DNA from: Pseudomonadota bacterium
Lineage (GTDB): Bacteria; Pseudomonadota; Gammaproteobacteria; Steroidobacterales; Steroidobacteraceae
NCBI GenBank assembly: GCA_021826035.1
Contig: JAKBBE010000011.1
Coordinates: forward strand, 1 to 58,241
Direction of reading: 5' to 3'
DNA: 58,241 nt
The translations under genes were made by a program, and so were the position numbers. This document shows positions 41,953-50,161 of this stretch, one piece after another. Below the pieces are notes generated by a model that saw only the letters and a program-made list of their open reading frames with translations, was not told the origin of the DNA and made no database searches. Each line of letters starts with the position of its first letter. The stretch's first letter is position 1.

Positions 41953-43701
41953 TCAGTCGCTGAACTGCAGCCGGTACAGCTGCGCGTACAATCCGTCGCG
42001 GGCGAGCAGCTCGGCATGCGTGCCGCTTTCGACTACGCGGCCGGCATCGAGCACGAGAATGCGGTCGGCCTGCTCCACCGTCGAGAGCCGGTGGGCGATG
42101 ATGAACGTGGTGCGGTCGCGCACCAGCTGCGTCAGCGCAGATTGGATGTGCCGCTCCGCCTCGGTGTCGAGCGCGGAGGTCGCCTCATCGAGAATCAGCA
42201 CCGGGGCATCCTTCAGCAATGCGCGCGCAATCGCGATGCGCTGGCGCTGTCCGCCGGAGAGCAGCACACCGCGATCCCCGACCATGGTGTCAAGCCCCTG
42301 CGGCAGTGCGGTGGCGAACTCCAGCACATGGGCCGCTTCGGCCGCGCGCTCCAGGGCCTGCTCGGATACCTTGCGCCCGAACGCTATGTTGTTGCGGATG
42401 GTGTCATCGAACAGGGTCACTTCCTGACTGACCACCGCGATCTGCTCGCGCAAGGCCTTCAGGTCATATTCGCGCACATCGCGTCCGTCGATGAGAATGG
42501 CGCCAGCACTCAACTCGTAGAAGCGCGGCAGCAGGTTGACCAGTGTCGATTTGCCGCTGCCCGAGCGCCCCACGATCGCCAACTGCGAGCCAGCAGGCAC
42601 CGCGAAGGACACCCCGCGCAGCGCCGCCTCCTTGTCCCTCCCGTAGGCGAACGAGACATCCCGGTACTCGACCGCCCCGCGCACCCGTCCGGGGCGCAAA
42701 TCGCCAGTCTCGGGCTCGGCGGGCTGATCGAGAATCTCGAACAGACTCTGCGCGGCCGCCACACCCTGCTGAATCGGGCCGGATTGACCCACCACCTCGC
42801 GCACCGGCTGGGCGAGCATCGACAGCGCGGTGAAGAAGGCGACCAGATCCCCGGGGCTCATCTGCCCGAGCACCGTGTCGCGGATCGCCAGCGCCAGCAC
42901 GAACGCCCCGCCCACCGCGCTCACCAGCTGCACCGTGGGGTTGGCAAGTCCGCTGGTGAGGATGGACTTCATGTTGGAGACGCGGTTGTGCTCGTTGACC
43001 CGCTCGAACTGCGCCGAGAGATGCGCTTGGGCGCCGTAGACCTTCACCAGACGCGGAGACTCGAAGCTCTCCTTGGCGAGGCGCGTCACATCCTCCATGG
43101 AATGCTGGATGCGCCGGCCGTAGCGGCGGAAATGCCGGTTGATCACCGAGACCAGCCAGGCCACGAGCGGCCCCATGATGAGCGAGAGCAGCGTCAGACG
43201 CAGATTGATCCAGACCATCCACGCGAGCAGAAAAATGATGATCAGCACGGCGCGCACGAGGATGACGATGGAGTTGGTCGAGGCCTGTCCGACCTGCTCG
43301 CAGTTGTATGTCAGGCGCGAGAGCATCGCCCCGACGGCCTGCCGATCGTAGAAAGCGACCGGCAGGTCGAGCACCCGCTCAAAAACCTGCCCACGCAAGT
43401 GCTTGACGACTCGCCGCCCGACATACCCCATGAAATACGTCTGCACGAGATTGCCGACGCCGCGTACGGCGAAGAGCACGACGAGCGCCACCGGCAACCA
43501 CACGATCATGCGCTTGTCGGGGTTGCGCAGCAGGTTGCCCAGACGCTTAGAGAGCTCCACCAGACCGCTCGAGCTCGCCGCGTAAATTGCCCCACCCAGG
43601 ATGCCGAGGATGAAGGCGCCGAGATTCGGGCGCAGGTAGCCGAGCAAGCGACGGTAGACGCGTGCCGCGTCGCGCTCCTCGCCCTCCTCTGCGCCGCTCA
43701 C
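41953..43701 (-). CDS. msbA: Lipid A export ABC transporter MsbA
   Basis: MsbA flips lipid A-core across the inner membrane. GTG 43701 overlaps the exbD stop as GTGA; 582 residues. There are six membrane helices (within about 20-325) and one nucleotide-binding domain: Walker A GRSGSGKST, Q-loop VSQEVTLFDDTIRNN, signature LLSGGQRQR, Walker B VLILDEATSALD and the H-loop IAHRLS. It is followed by lpxK, ycaR and kdsB, all LPS genes. Confidence 0.96.
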   Translation of the reverse strand: MSGAEEGEERDAARVYRRLLGYLRPNLGAFILGILGGAIYAASSSGLVELSKRLGNLLRNPDKRMIVWLPVALVVLFAVRGVGNLVQTYFMGYVGRRVVKHLRGQVFERVLDLPVAFYDRQAVGAMLSRLTYNCEQVGQASTNSIVILVRAVLIIIFLLAWMVWINLRLTLLSLIMGPLVAWLVSVINRHFRRYGRRIQHSMEDVTRLAKESFESPRLVKVYGAQAHLSAQFERVNEHNRVSNMKSILTSGLANPTVQLVSAVGGAFVLALAIRDTVLGQMSPGDLVAFFTALSMLAQPVREVVGQSGPIQQGVAAAQSLFEILDQPAEPETGDLRPGRVRGAVEYRDVSFAYGRDKEAALRGVSFAVPAGSQLAIVGRSGSGKSTLVNLLPRFYELSAGAILIDGRDVREYDLKALREQIAVVSQEVTLFDDTIRNNIAFGRKVSEQALERAAEAAHVLEFATALPQGLDTMVGDRGVLLSGGQRQRIAIARALLKDAPVLILDEATSALDTEAERHIQSALTQLVRDRTTFIIAHRLSTVEQADRILVLDAGRVVESGTHAELLARDGLYAQLYRLQFSD

Positions 43702-44129
43702 GGCCCGCTCCCAAGACGCGCCTTGATCGTCGCGATGTCGAGCTTGACGAAGCCGAGCGCCCCGAGCACGTCCATGGCGGTGACCACCGACTGCTGCGTG
43801 GCGCGTGCATCGGCGCGGATCAACACCGTCTGCCCGCGCGCCGCGGTCGGCTGGGCCGCAAGCGCTGCGCGCAGCGTGTCCGGACTGTTGTTGAGCAGCT
43901 CTCGGCCGTTGACCAGATAATCCCCGTTTTCGGTCACCGTCACGATGAGCGTCTGCGGGCGGCCGCTCGCGGCCGGCACGGCCGCGGCGCGCGGCAGCAC
44001 CACGTGCAGCCGCCCTTGCTGGGTGAAGTGACTGGAGAGCATGAAGAACACCACCAAGAGCAGCACCACGTCGATCAGCGACACGACGTTGATCTCCGGC
44101 TCCTCGTGGCGCCGCGGCTTGAGATTCAT
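43698..44129 (-). CDS. exbD: Biopolymer transport protein ExbD
   Basis: ExbD is the peptidoglycan-side stator protein that, with ExbB, uses proton flow to energise TonB. ATG 44129 (MNLKPRRHEEPEINVVSLID) gives 143 residues. The single membrane helix (NVVSLIDVVLLLVVFFML) carries the conserved proton-relay aspartate (SLID). A periplasmic domain with TVTENGDYLVNGREL follows. The gene is 7 bases after exbB and upstream of msbA; tonB itself is not in the window. Confidence 0.94.
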   Translation of the reverse strand: MNLKPRRHEEPEINVVSLIDVVLLLVVFFMLSSHFTQQGRLHVVLPRAAAVPAASGRPQTLIVTVTENGDYLVNGRELLNNSPDTLRAALAAQPTAARGQTVLIRADARATQQSVVTAMDVLGALGFVKLDIATIKARLGSGP

Positions 44130-44136
44130 GGGCGGA

Positions 44137-44763
44137 TCAGACGCCGCCCGAGGCGGCATCACCAGCCGCTTCGAGCGCATCGGCCATGCGCAGCGCGTGT
44201 TTCTCCATCTCCACCACGATGCCCTCGACCTTACCGCGCAGGTAGCGGTAGGAAATGAGCGAAGGGATGGCCACGCACAACCCTGCGGCCGTACACACCA
44301 GGGCCTCGGCGATGCCGCCGGAGAGCGCGCGCGGATCGCCCATGCTGCTGCGCTGGATGGCATCGAAGGCGCGGATGATGCCGGTCACGGTGCCGAGCAG
44401 ACCGAGCAGCGGGGAAATGCCGGCAATGGTGCCGAGTGTGTTGAGAAAACGCTCAAGCTCGTGCACGACATGCCGGCCGGCGTCCTCCAGCCGCTCCATC
44501 AGCATCTCGTGCGACCGATGGCGGTTGGCGAGGCCTACGGCCAGCAGGCGTCCAAGCGGCGAGTGCTGCTCCAGCGCGGCGATCACCTTGTCAGTGACCT
44601 GTCCGGTCTCGATCAGCTGCCAGACCTTCTGCGGCAGCTCACGCGGCAATACGCGTCGCTCCTGCAGCGTCCAGAGCCGCTCGAGCACGATCGCCACAGC
44701 GACGATCGAGCAGAAGATGATCGGCCACATCAGCGGACCACCCGCCTGCACGATTTCCCACAT
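44137..44763 (-). CDS. exbB: Biopolymer transport protein ExbB (MotA/TolQ/ExbB family)
   Basis: ExbB is the pentameric proton-channel partner of ExbD. ATG 44763 (MWEIVQAGGPLMWPIIFCSI) gives 208 residues with three membrane segments (about 8-28, 105-130 and 150-172). The family pattern is LNTLGTIAGISPLLGLLGTVTGIIRAF and GGIAEALVCTAAGLCVAIPSLI. It is the first gene of exbB-exbD-msbA-lpxK-ycaR-kdsB and could serve either TonB receptor of this window. Confidence 0.95.
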   Translation of the reverse strand: MWEIVQAGGPLMWPIIFCSIVAVAIVLERLWTLQERRVLPRELPQKVWQLIETGQVTDKVIAALEQHSPLGRLLAVGLANRHRSHEMLMERLEDAGRHVVHELERFLNTLGTIAGISPLLGLLGTVTGIIRAFDAIQRSSMGDPRALSGGIAEALVCTAAGLCVAIPSLISYRYLRGKVEGIVVEMEKHALRMADALEAAGDAASGGV

Positions 44764-44870
44764 CAAACGACCCCAATGAATCGGTGAATGAGCATCATAC
44801 CGGAGTGTGCCCGGCGCCGGAACGCGCCTCACGGCCGACCGCCGCTGCGCCGTGGTACAGTGCTCTACTC

Positions 44871-45392
44871 ATGCCGCGACGATTTTTGAAGAAGATCCTG
44901 CCCAAGCCCCACACCATCGAGGGGCACAAGCTGCTGCGCGTGTTCGGCGACCGGCTGATGGACCCGCGGCTCTGGGCGGTGCACCGCCGTTCGGTCACCG
45001 GGGCTTTCGGCGTCGGACTGGCGATCAGCTTCGTACCGCTGCCAGTGCACTCGCTGCTCGCAGGCCTCATCGCCCTCACCTGGCGGCTGAACGTCCCGGC
45101 GGTCTACGGCACGATTTTCCTGGTGAACAATCCACTCACCATGGTGCCGATCTACTACCTGGCCTACCGAGTCGGTGCGCTGCTGCTTGACACGCCCCCG
45201 GGTCACTTCGCCTTCCAGCTGAGCTGGCAGTGGTTGCAATACGGACTCGGCCCGCTGTGGCGGCCGTTCCTGCTCGGTTGCCTGGTGTGCTCGGTGGTGG
45301 CGGGACTCGCCGGCTGGTGCGTCGTGGAGTTCCTCTGGCGCTGGGAGGTCATGCGCCGCTACCGGGCGCGGCACTGGGCAACCTCGCCGTAA
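44871..45392 (+). CDS. DUF2062 membrane protein
   Basis: ATG 44871 (MPRRFLKKILPKPHTIEGHK) gives 173 residues; DUF2062 proteins start this way. There are two to three membrane segments (about residues 45-72, 83-100 and 133-157), and the family pattern GLAISFVPLPVHSLLAGLIAL with FLVNNPLTMVPIYYLAYRVG. Its function is unknown. It is divergent from exbB and its last 44 bases overlap the end of lolD on the other strand. Confidence 0.85.
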   Translation: MPRRFLKKILPKPHTIEGHKLLRVFGDRLMDPRLWAVHRRSVTGAFGVGLAISFVPLPVHSLLAGLIALTWRLNVPAVYGTIFLVNNPLTMVPIYYLAYRVGALLLDTPPGHFAFQLSWQWLQYGLGPLWRPFLLGCLVCSVVAGLAGWCVVEFLWRWEVMRRYRARHWATSP

Positions 45393-46077
45393 TCTGCTCC
45401 CGGACGAGCAGCTGCCCGCCCAGGAGCTCGTAGACACCGTCCATGCGCGCCGCGAGGCGCGGATCGTGGGTCACCACGACCAGACTCGTGCCCCGTTCGC
45501 GGTTCAGTTCGAGCATCAGCTCGAAGACCGCGTGCGCGTTGGCGCCATCGAGGTTGCCGGTCGGCTCATCGGCGAGCACGATCTTCGGCTGCGTCACCAG
45601 GGCGCGCGCCACGGCGGCCCGCTGGCGCTCGCCGCCGGAGAGCTGATGCGGCCGGTGCGTCAGACGGCCGCCGAGTCCGACCCGCTCAAGCAACTCACGC
45701 GCCAGGCGGCGCGCCTCGGCCACTTTCTCGCGCCGCACCAGCAGCGGCATCGCCACGTTCTCCAGCGCGGAGAACTCCGGCAGCAGGTGATGAAACTGGT
45801 ACACGAAACCCAGTGTCCGGTTGCGCAGCATGGCGCGTTCGCGCTCGCTGAGCGCGTGCAGGTCCCGCCCGTCGATCAGCACCTGTCCGTGACTCGGGCG
45901 ATCCAGCCCACCGAGAATCTGCAGCAGCGTGGTCTTGCCCGAACCGGACGCACCGATGATGGCCAGCCGCTGCCCGGCGCGCACCTCGATCGCCACGCCC
46001 GTAAGCACCTCGAGGGTCGTCGAACCCTCCACGAAGCTGCGCCGCACGTTACGGGCCTCGAGCACCGGCTCACTCAT
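45349..46077 (-). CDS. lolD: Lipoprotein-releasing system ATPase LolD
   Basis: LolD powers release of lipoproteins to LolA. ATG 46077 (MSEPVLEARNVRRSFVEGST) gives 242 residues. Walker A is GASGSGKTTLLQ, the Q-loop YQFHHLLPEFSALEN, the signature LSGGERQRAAVARAL and Walker B IVLADEPTGNLDG, which is typical of the MacB/LolD class. It overlaps the preceding membrane-subunit gene by 8 bases. The tail LPSAAPGSGA overlaps the DUF2062 gene on the opposite strand. Confidence 0.95.
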   Translation of the reverse strand: MSEPVLEARNVRRSFVEGSTTLEVLTGVAIEVRAGQRLAIIGASGSGKTTLLQILGGLDRPSHGQVLIDGRDLHALSERERAMLRNRTLGFVYQFHHLLPEFSALENVAMPLLVRREKVAEARRLARELLERVGLGGRLTHRPHQLSGGERQRAAVARALVTQPKIVLADEPTGNLDGANAHAVFELMLELNRERGTSLVVVTHDPRLAARMDGVYELLGGQLLVREQITARLPSAAPGSGA

Positions 46078-47323
46078 GGCGCAACGCCTCAGCCGGCGCG
46101 GTGCGCGCGGCGCGCCACGCCGGATAGATGGTCGCGAGGGCACACAGCAGAAACGCCACGGCGCACACGCGCATCACGTCGAGTCCCTCGACGTACGCGG
46201 GAAGCTCGCTCATGTAATACACCTTAGGATTGAGAAACTGAGTGTGCAGCAGCCGCTCGAGTACCCCGACCAGGCTCTGCAGATGATGGGCGATGAGGAC
46301 CCCGAGTCCGGCGCCGAGCAGCGTGCCGGCCGCACCGATCAGCAGGCCCTGGATGGCAAAGATCGCCAAGATGTTGCGCGGCTCGGCGCCGAGCGTGCGC
46401 AGAATCGCGATATCCGACTGCTTCTCCTTCACGATCATCACCAGAGTCGCAACGATGTTAAAGGCGGCAACGCCCACGATCATCGAGAGGATGATGAACA
46501 TCATCGATTTGGTGATCTGGATGGAGCGGAAGAAATTCGCCAAATGATCGGTCCAGTCGCTGACGTAGTAACCGTCGCCACCGAGGGAGTACGCGATGCG
46601 GCGCACGATGGTCGGCGCCTGCCAGGGATCGGAGAGCTTCATGCGCAGACCCGTCACCCGGTCTGGCCCCACGTCGAACAGACGTGCCGCGTCGGTGAGA
46701 TTCACCAGCGCGAGCTCCCGGTCGTACTGATACATCCCGGAGTGGAACAGCCCGGCGACCTGAAAGCGCCGCATGCGCGGCATCAGTCCGGCGGGCGTCG
46801 CGATGCCCTCCGGGGCAATCAGCACCACCGACTCACCAACCCGCACATGCAGCGCGCGGGCCAGATCGACCCCGAGGATCACCCGATAGGCACCCGGGCG
46901 CAGGTCCGCCAGATCCCCGTGCTCCAAGTGCTGCGCCAGTGCGGTCACGTGCGTCTCCTGCGCCGGCTCGATGCCCCGCACCGCCGCCCCGGCGATGTAC
47001 TGCCCATGCGTCAGCAGCGCCTGCTGCTGCACGTAGGGCGAGACGGCCTGCACGTGCGGCTCGGTGCGCACCCGCCGCTCAACGCTGCGCCAGTCCCCGA
47101 TCGAGCCGCGCAGCCCCATGAGCGTCGCATCCGCGGTCACATCGAGGATGCGGCTGCGCAGCTCGCGCTGAAAGCCGTTCATCACCGAGAGCACCACGAT
47201 GAGGGTGGCGACGCCGAGCGCCAGCCCACAGACCGACATCACCGCCACGAACGACACGAAGCCCCGCCGGTGGGTCGAGCGCAGGTGACGAGTCCCGATC
47301 AACCATTCATAACGGTCGAACAT
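46070..47323 (-). CDS. lolE: Lipoprotein-releasing system permease, LolC/LolE family (second copy)
   Basis: A 417-residue inner-membrane permease from ATG 47323 (MFDRYEWLIGTRHLRSTHRR). It has one N-terminal membrane helix with LGVATLIVVLSVMNGFQREL, a long periplasmic domain (about 50-265) and three C-terminal helices beginning MIVGVAAFNIVATLVMIVKEKQSDIAILRTLGA. The VYYMSELP motif near 370 and FNIVATLVM resemble LolE rather than LolC. It starts 7 bases after the first copy and overlaps lolD by 8 bases. The LolE label is my inference. Confidence 0.85.
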   Translation of the reverse strand: MFDRYEWLIGTRHLRSTHRRGFVSFVAVMSVCGLALGVATLIVVLSVMNGFQRELRSRILDVTADATLMGLRGSIGDWRSVERRVRTEPHVQAVSPYVQQQALLTHGQYIAGAAVRGIEPAQETHVTALAQHLEHGDLADLRPGAYRVILGVDLARALHVRVGESVVLIAPEGIATPAGLMPRMRRFQVAGLFHSGMYQYDRELALVNLTDAARLFDVGPDRVTGLRMKLSDPWQAPTIVRRIAYSLGGDGYYVSDWTDHLANFFRSIQITKSMMFIILSMIVGVAAFNIVATLVMIVKEKQSDIAILRTLGAEPRNILAIFAIQGLLIGAAGTLLGAGLGVLIAHHLQSLVGVLERLLHTQFLNPKVYYMSELPAYVEGLDVMRVCAVAFLLCALATIYPAWRAARTAPAEALRHE

Positions 47324-47330
47324 CAGCGTC

Positions 47331-48596
47331 TCATTCGTAGCGCAGCGCTTCGGCGGGTGCAACCCGCGCGGCGCGCACGGCCGGATAGACCGTTGCGGCC
47401 GCCGTCAGCGCGAGTGCGGCGAGGCCGATCACGGTCACATTGCTCCAGCTCACCACCGAGGGAATGGTGGTGATGTAGTAGACGCTGGAGTTGAAGATCT
47501 GAAAGCCGAAGGTGCGCTCAAGGAAGCTCGCCACCGCGTTGACGTGAAATGCCAGGGTGAGTCCGAGTCCAACGCCAAGTCCGACGCCGAGCCAACCGAT
47601 GGTCAGTCCCTGGATGAGAAAAATGGCCAGTACCCGTGCCGGGGAGGCCCCGAGGGTGCGCAGAATCGCGATATCGGTACGCTTGTCGGTCACCACCATC
47701 ACCAGCATGGCGACGATGTTGAAGGCCGCCACCGCCACGATCAGCAGCAATATGAGCGACATCATCGTCTTCTCAATGCGGATGGCGCGAAAGTACGCCG
47801 CGTTGTCCTCGGTCCAGTCGATCACCGCGAACCCCTTCGGCAAACGCGCCCGCAACCGGGCGGTGATCGCCGGGGCGTCGAGCGGATTGCGGTAGCGCAC
47901 TCTCAGTCCCTGGTCGAGGCCGCCGCCGGGCAGCAACCCGCGCACATCATCGATGTTGCCGTACACCAGGGTCGCGTCGCTGTCGGCGAGGCCCACGGAG
48001 AACACACCGGCGACGGTAAAGCGATGCAACGTCGGGGTCGGCAGTCCGCCGGCGCTTACCCCCGGGATCAGCAGCGTGATGCGGTCCCCGGGCCCGAGTC
48101 CCAACTCCTCGGCGATCACCTCCCCGAGAATCACCCGATCGGCGCCCGGCTTGAGCGTTGCGAGCGACCCGGCCGTGCTGATCCGCGCCAGGCGGGTCAC
48201 GTGCGGCTCGGCCGCCGGATCGACGCCTCGCAGCAGGACCGGCAGCATCTGCGGCGTGCGCACCGCGAGCGCCTGCGATTGCACAAAGGGTGCCACCCCG
48301 GTCACCCCGGGCACCGTGCGCAGCTCTCGCGCGAGGCGCTCCCAGAGCGCCGGCGGCGGCGGCGCGGCGCTGTGCACCGATGGACTCACCACCACGCGTG
48401 CATCGGCGTCGAGGGCAAGCAGGCGGGTGCGCAGGTCGCCCTCGAAGCCATTCATCACCGAGAGCACCACGATCAGCGCCGCGACGCCCACGCACACACC
48501 CGCCAGCGAGGTCCAGGTGATGAAGGAGACGAAGAACTTATGCGAGCGGGCGCGCACGTAGCGCAGGCCGACGAACAGAGACAGCGGATGGAACAT
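47331..48596 (-). CDS. lolC: Lipoprotein-releasing system permease, LolC/LolE family (first copy)
   Basis: A 421-residue permease beginning MFHPLSLFVGLRYVRARSHK, close to the LolC start. It has an N-terminal membrane helix (VGVAALIVVLSVMNGFEGDL), a periplasmic domain, then IEKTMMSLILLLIVAVAAFNIVAMLVMVV and two more helices, ending PAEALRYE as LolC does. With lolE and lolD downstream it forms the complete LolCDE transporter. The order C-E-D differs from C-D-E of Escherichia. Confidence 0.88.
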   Translation of the reverse strand: MFHPLSLFVGLRYVRARSHKFFVSFITWTSLAGVCVGVAALIVVLSVMNGFEGDLRTRLLALDADARVVVSPSVHSAAPPPPALWERLARELRTVPGVTGVAPFVQSQALAVRTPQMLPVLLRGVDPAAEPHVTRLARISTAGSLATLKPGADRVILGEVIAEELGLGPGDRITLLIPGVSAGGLPTPTLHRFTVAGVFSVGLADSDATLVYGNIDDVRGLLPGGGLDQGLRVRYRNPLDAPAITARLRARLPKGFAVIDWTEDNAAYFRAIRIEKTMMSLILLLIVAVAAFNIVAMLVMVVTDKRTDIAILRTLGASPARVLAIFLIQGLTIGWLGVGLGVGLGLTLAFHVNAVASFLERTFGFQIFNSSVYYITTIPSVVSWSNVTVIGLAALALTAAATVYPAVRAARVAPAEALRYE

Positions 48597-48765
48597 CTGT
48601 GAATTTAACCATGAAGCGCCGGGCGGCGTGAGCGCTCGCAGCGCCCGCCGTCGCGTGTTGCGGCCCCGGCGCGCGGGCGGACGGCCCCGCGGCGCGCACC
48701 GCCTCGGGGGTGCGCCAGGGCTGCTGATTGGATCACACTTTTACGCCCCGGAGCGCTTGGCGCCC

Positions 48766-48793
48766 TTGGCGCGCACGGCCCGGGGTGTATAGT
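48766..48793 (+). promoter_or_regulatory. Candidate promoter of the small secreted protein gene
   Basis: TTGGCG (48766-48771) and TATAGT (48788-48793) are spaced by 16 bases. The start would be near 48800, followed closely by CGGAGGA, a strong ribosome-binding site, before the ATG at 48814. Confidence 0.5.
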
Positions 48794-48813
48794 CCGGCGC
48801 CGGAGGACTTGCG

Positions 48814-49104
48814 ATGCGTGCTCGAGTTCTATTGGCACTGCTGGCGGCCTGCGCGATCAGCGCCACTGCCGCGGCCGAAACCGTGGTCATCGACGGGCAG
48901 CTACACGTTGCGCCCACCACCGTCCCCCACCCCCACCGCAGCCAGACCATGCGGCAGGTCGAGCAGCGCTTCGGGACCCCCGAGCGGCGCTATCCGACCG
49001 TCGGTCAGCCGCCGATCACCCGCTGGGACTACCGCAACTTCAGCGTCTTCTTCGAGTACAACCGCGTGGTGCACGCCGTCGTACACGCTCCCACGGCCGA
49101 ATAG
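48814..49104 (+). CDS. Small secreted protein of unknown function
   Basis: The 96-residue product has a signal peptide (MRARVLLALLAACAISATAAAE, cleavage near residue 21), then VVIDGQLHVAPTTVPHPHRS and MRQVEQRFGTPERRYPTVGQ, PPITRWDYRNFSVFFEYNRV. The MRQVEQRFGxPxxR...ITRWDY pattern resembles small periplasmic BamE/SmpA-like modules that compare a precursor and a product, but I cannot assign it. It has a strong ribosome-binding site (CGGAGGA). It is likely exported to the periplasm. Confidence 0.7.
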   Translation: MRARVLLALLAACAISATAAAETVVIDGQLHVAPTTVPHPHRSQTMRQVEQRFGTPERRYPTVGQPPITRWDYRNFSVFFEYNRVVHAVVHAPTAE

Positions 49105-49265
49105 CCGCCCGCCCCCCTCAAGACGCGCCCGCTTGGGCCGTTAACCATAAAGCGTACGAGACCCCGTCCGTCGGCCCCATGGGGTCGGTCTGGCCTGTAT
49201 GCATCAGGCGACATTGGATTATGGTAGGCTCATCTTTCACAGAAGAATGATCAGGTAACTCCCCC

Positions 49266-50078
49266 GTGGCCCTGGACAATTCGATCAGCATCGAGGAACT
49301 GATTCGTGCCGGCGCAATGCGCCGGGAGCTTGCCCAGGCGCACCTGCAGGCCGAAGTCCGTCGCCGTGAGGAGGTGCTGCGCCGTGCCGTGCGCCGCTAC
49401 GTCTCCCCGCAGCTCGCCGAGAAGATCCTGGAGGATGTGCAGCTGCGCGAGACTCTCCTGTCGGCCGATGACCTGCGCACCCACGCGGTGGTGCTGTTCG
49501 CGGATCTGCGCGGCTTTACCGGGCTGTCCGAGCGGCTGGAGCCGCGCCAGGTGGTGCCGCTGCTCAACGAATATTTCTCCCTGCTCACCGAGATCACCCT
49601 GCGCCACGACGGCACGGTGTTCCACATGGCCGGGGACTGCCTGATGCTCGGCTTCGGCGTGCCGCTCGAGCAGCCCGACAGCCCGGGGCGCGCCGTGCGC
49701 GCCGCCCAGGAGATGCTCGGCAGCTTCGGGCCGCTCGCCACGTCCTGGATGAGCCGCTACGGGGTCGAGGCCGGACTCGGTATCGGCATCAATGAAGGCG
49801 ACGTGGTCGCCGGGAACATCGGCTCGAGTTCCTACATGAGCTACACGCTGATTGGCGACACGGTGAACGTCGCGGCCCGGCTCTGCCAGCGTGCCCGCGC
49901 CGGGGAGATGCTCTTCTCCGAAGCGATCAAGCACTCCCTGGATGCGCTCGGAGTGGACGTCGGCGCCACCCCGCTGCCGCCGATGCAACTGCGTGGACGC
50001 AGTCGCAGCATCGACATCTTCTGCGTCCCCGCCGCCGCCCCGCGGCCCCTGGTTGCGGAAATCCCGGTCGCGGTGTGA
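49266..50078 (+). CDS. Class III adenylate/guanylate cyclase
   Basis: GTG 49266 gives 270 residues: a helical N-terminus (1-70, VSPQLAEKILED at about 45-58) and a catalytic domain with metal aspartates D80 (LFADLRGFTGL) and D124 (AGDCLMLGFG), and GIGINEGDVVAGNIG, YTLIGDTVNVAARLCQ carrying the transition-state Asn and Arg. At the purine-contact position the usual Lys is H120 (VFHMAGD). It has no membrane segment or sensor domain. Whether it makes cAMP or cGMP, or is active, is open. It precedes mfd by about 80 bases. Confidence 0.88.
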   Translation: MALDNSISIEELIRAGAMRRELAQAHLQAEVRRREEVLRRAVRRYVSPQLAEKILEDVQLRETLLSADDLRTHAVVLFADLRGFTGLSERLEPRQVVPLLNEYFSLLTEITLRHDGTVFHMAGDCLMLGFGVPLEQPDSPGRAVRAAQEMLGSFGPLATSWMSRYGVEAGLGIGINEGDVVAGNIGSSSYMSYTLIGDTVNVAARLCQRARAGEMLFSEAIKHSLDALGVDVGATPLPPMQLRGRSRSIDIFCVPAAAPRPLVAEIPVAV

Positions 50079-50161
50079 GGCGGCGCAAGCGGCGGGCGAT
50101 GCGTGCCCGGTGCGTACGCCGCCGATGCCCATGAGGCGCCCACTGGGCCGACAGGAAGCCG

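Noticed and set aside
41047..43920. 957-codon open frame on the plus strand opposite lpxK and msbA
   Set aside because: Same GC effect; it has no ribosome-binding site and no recognisable domain.
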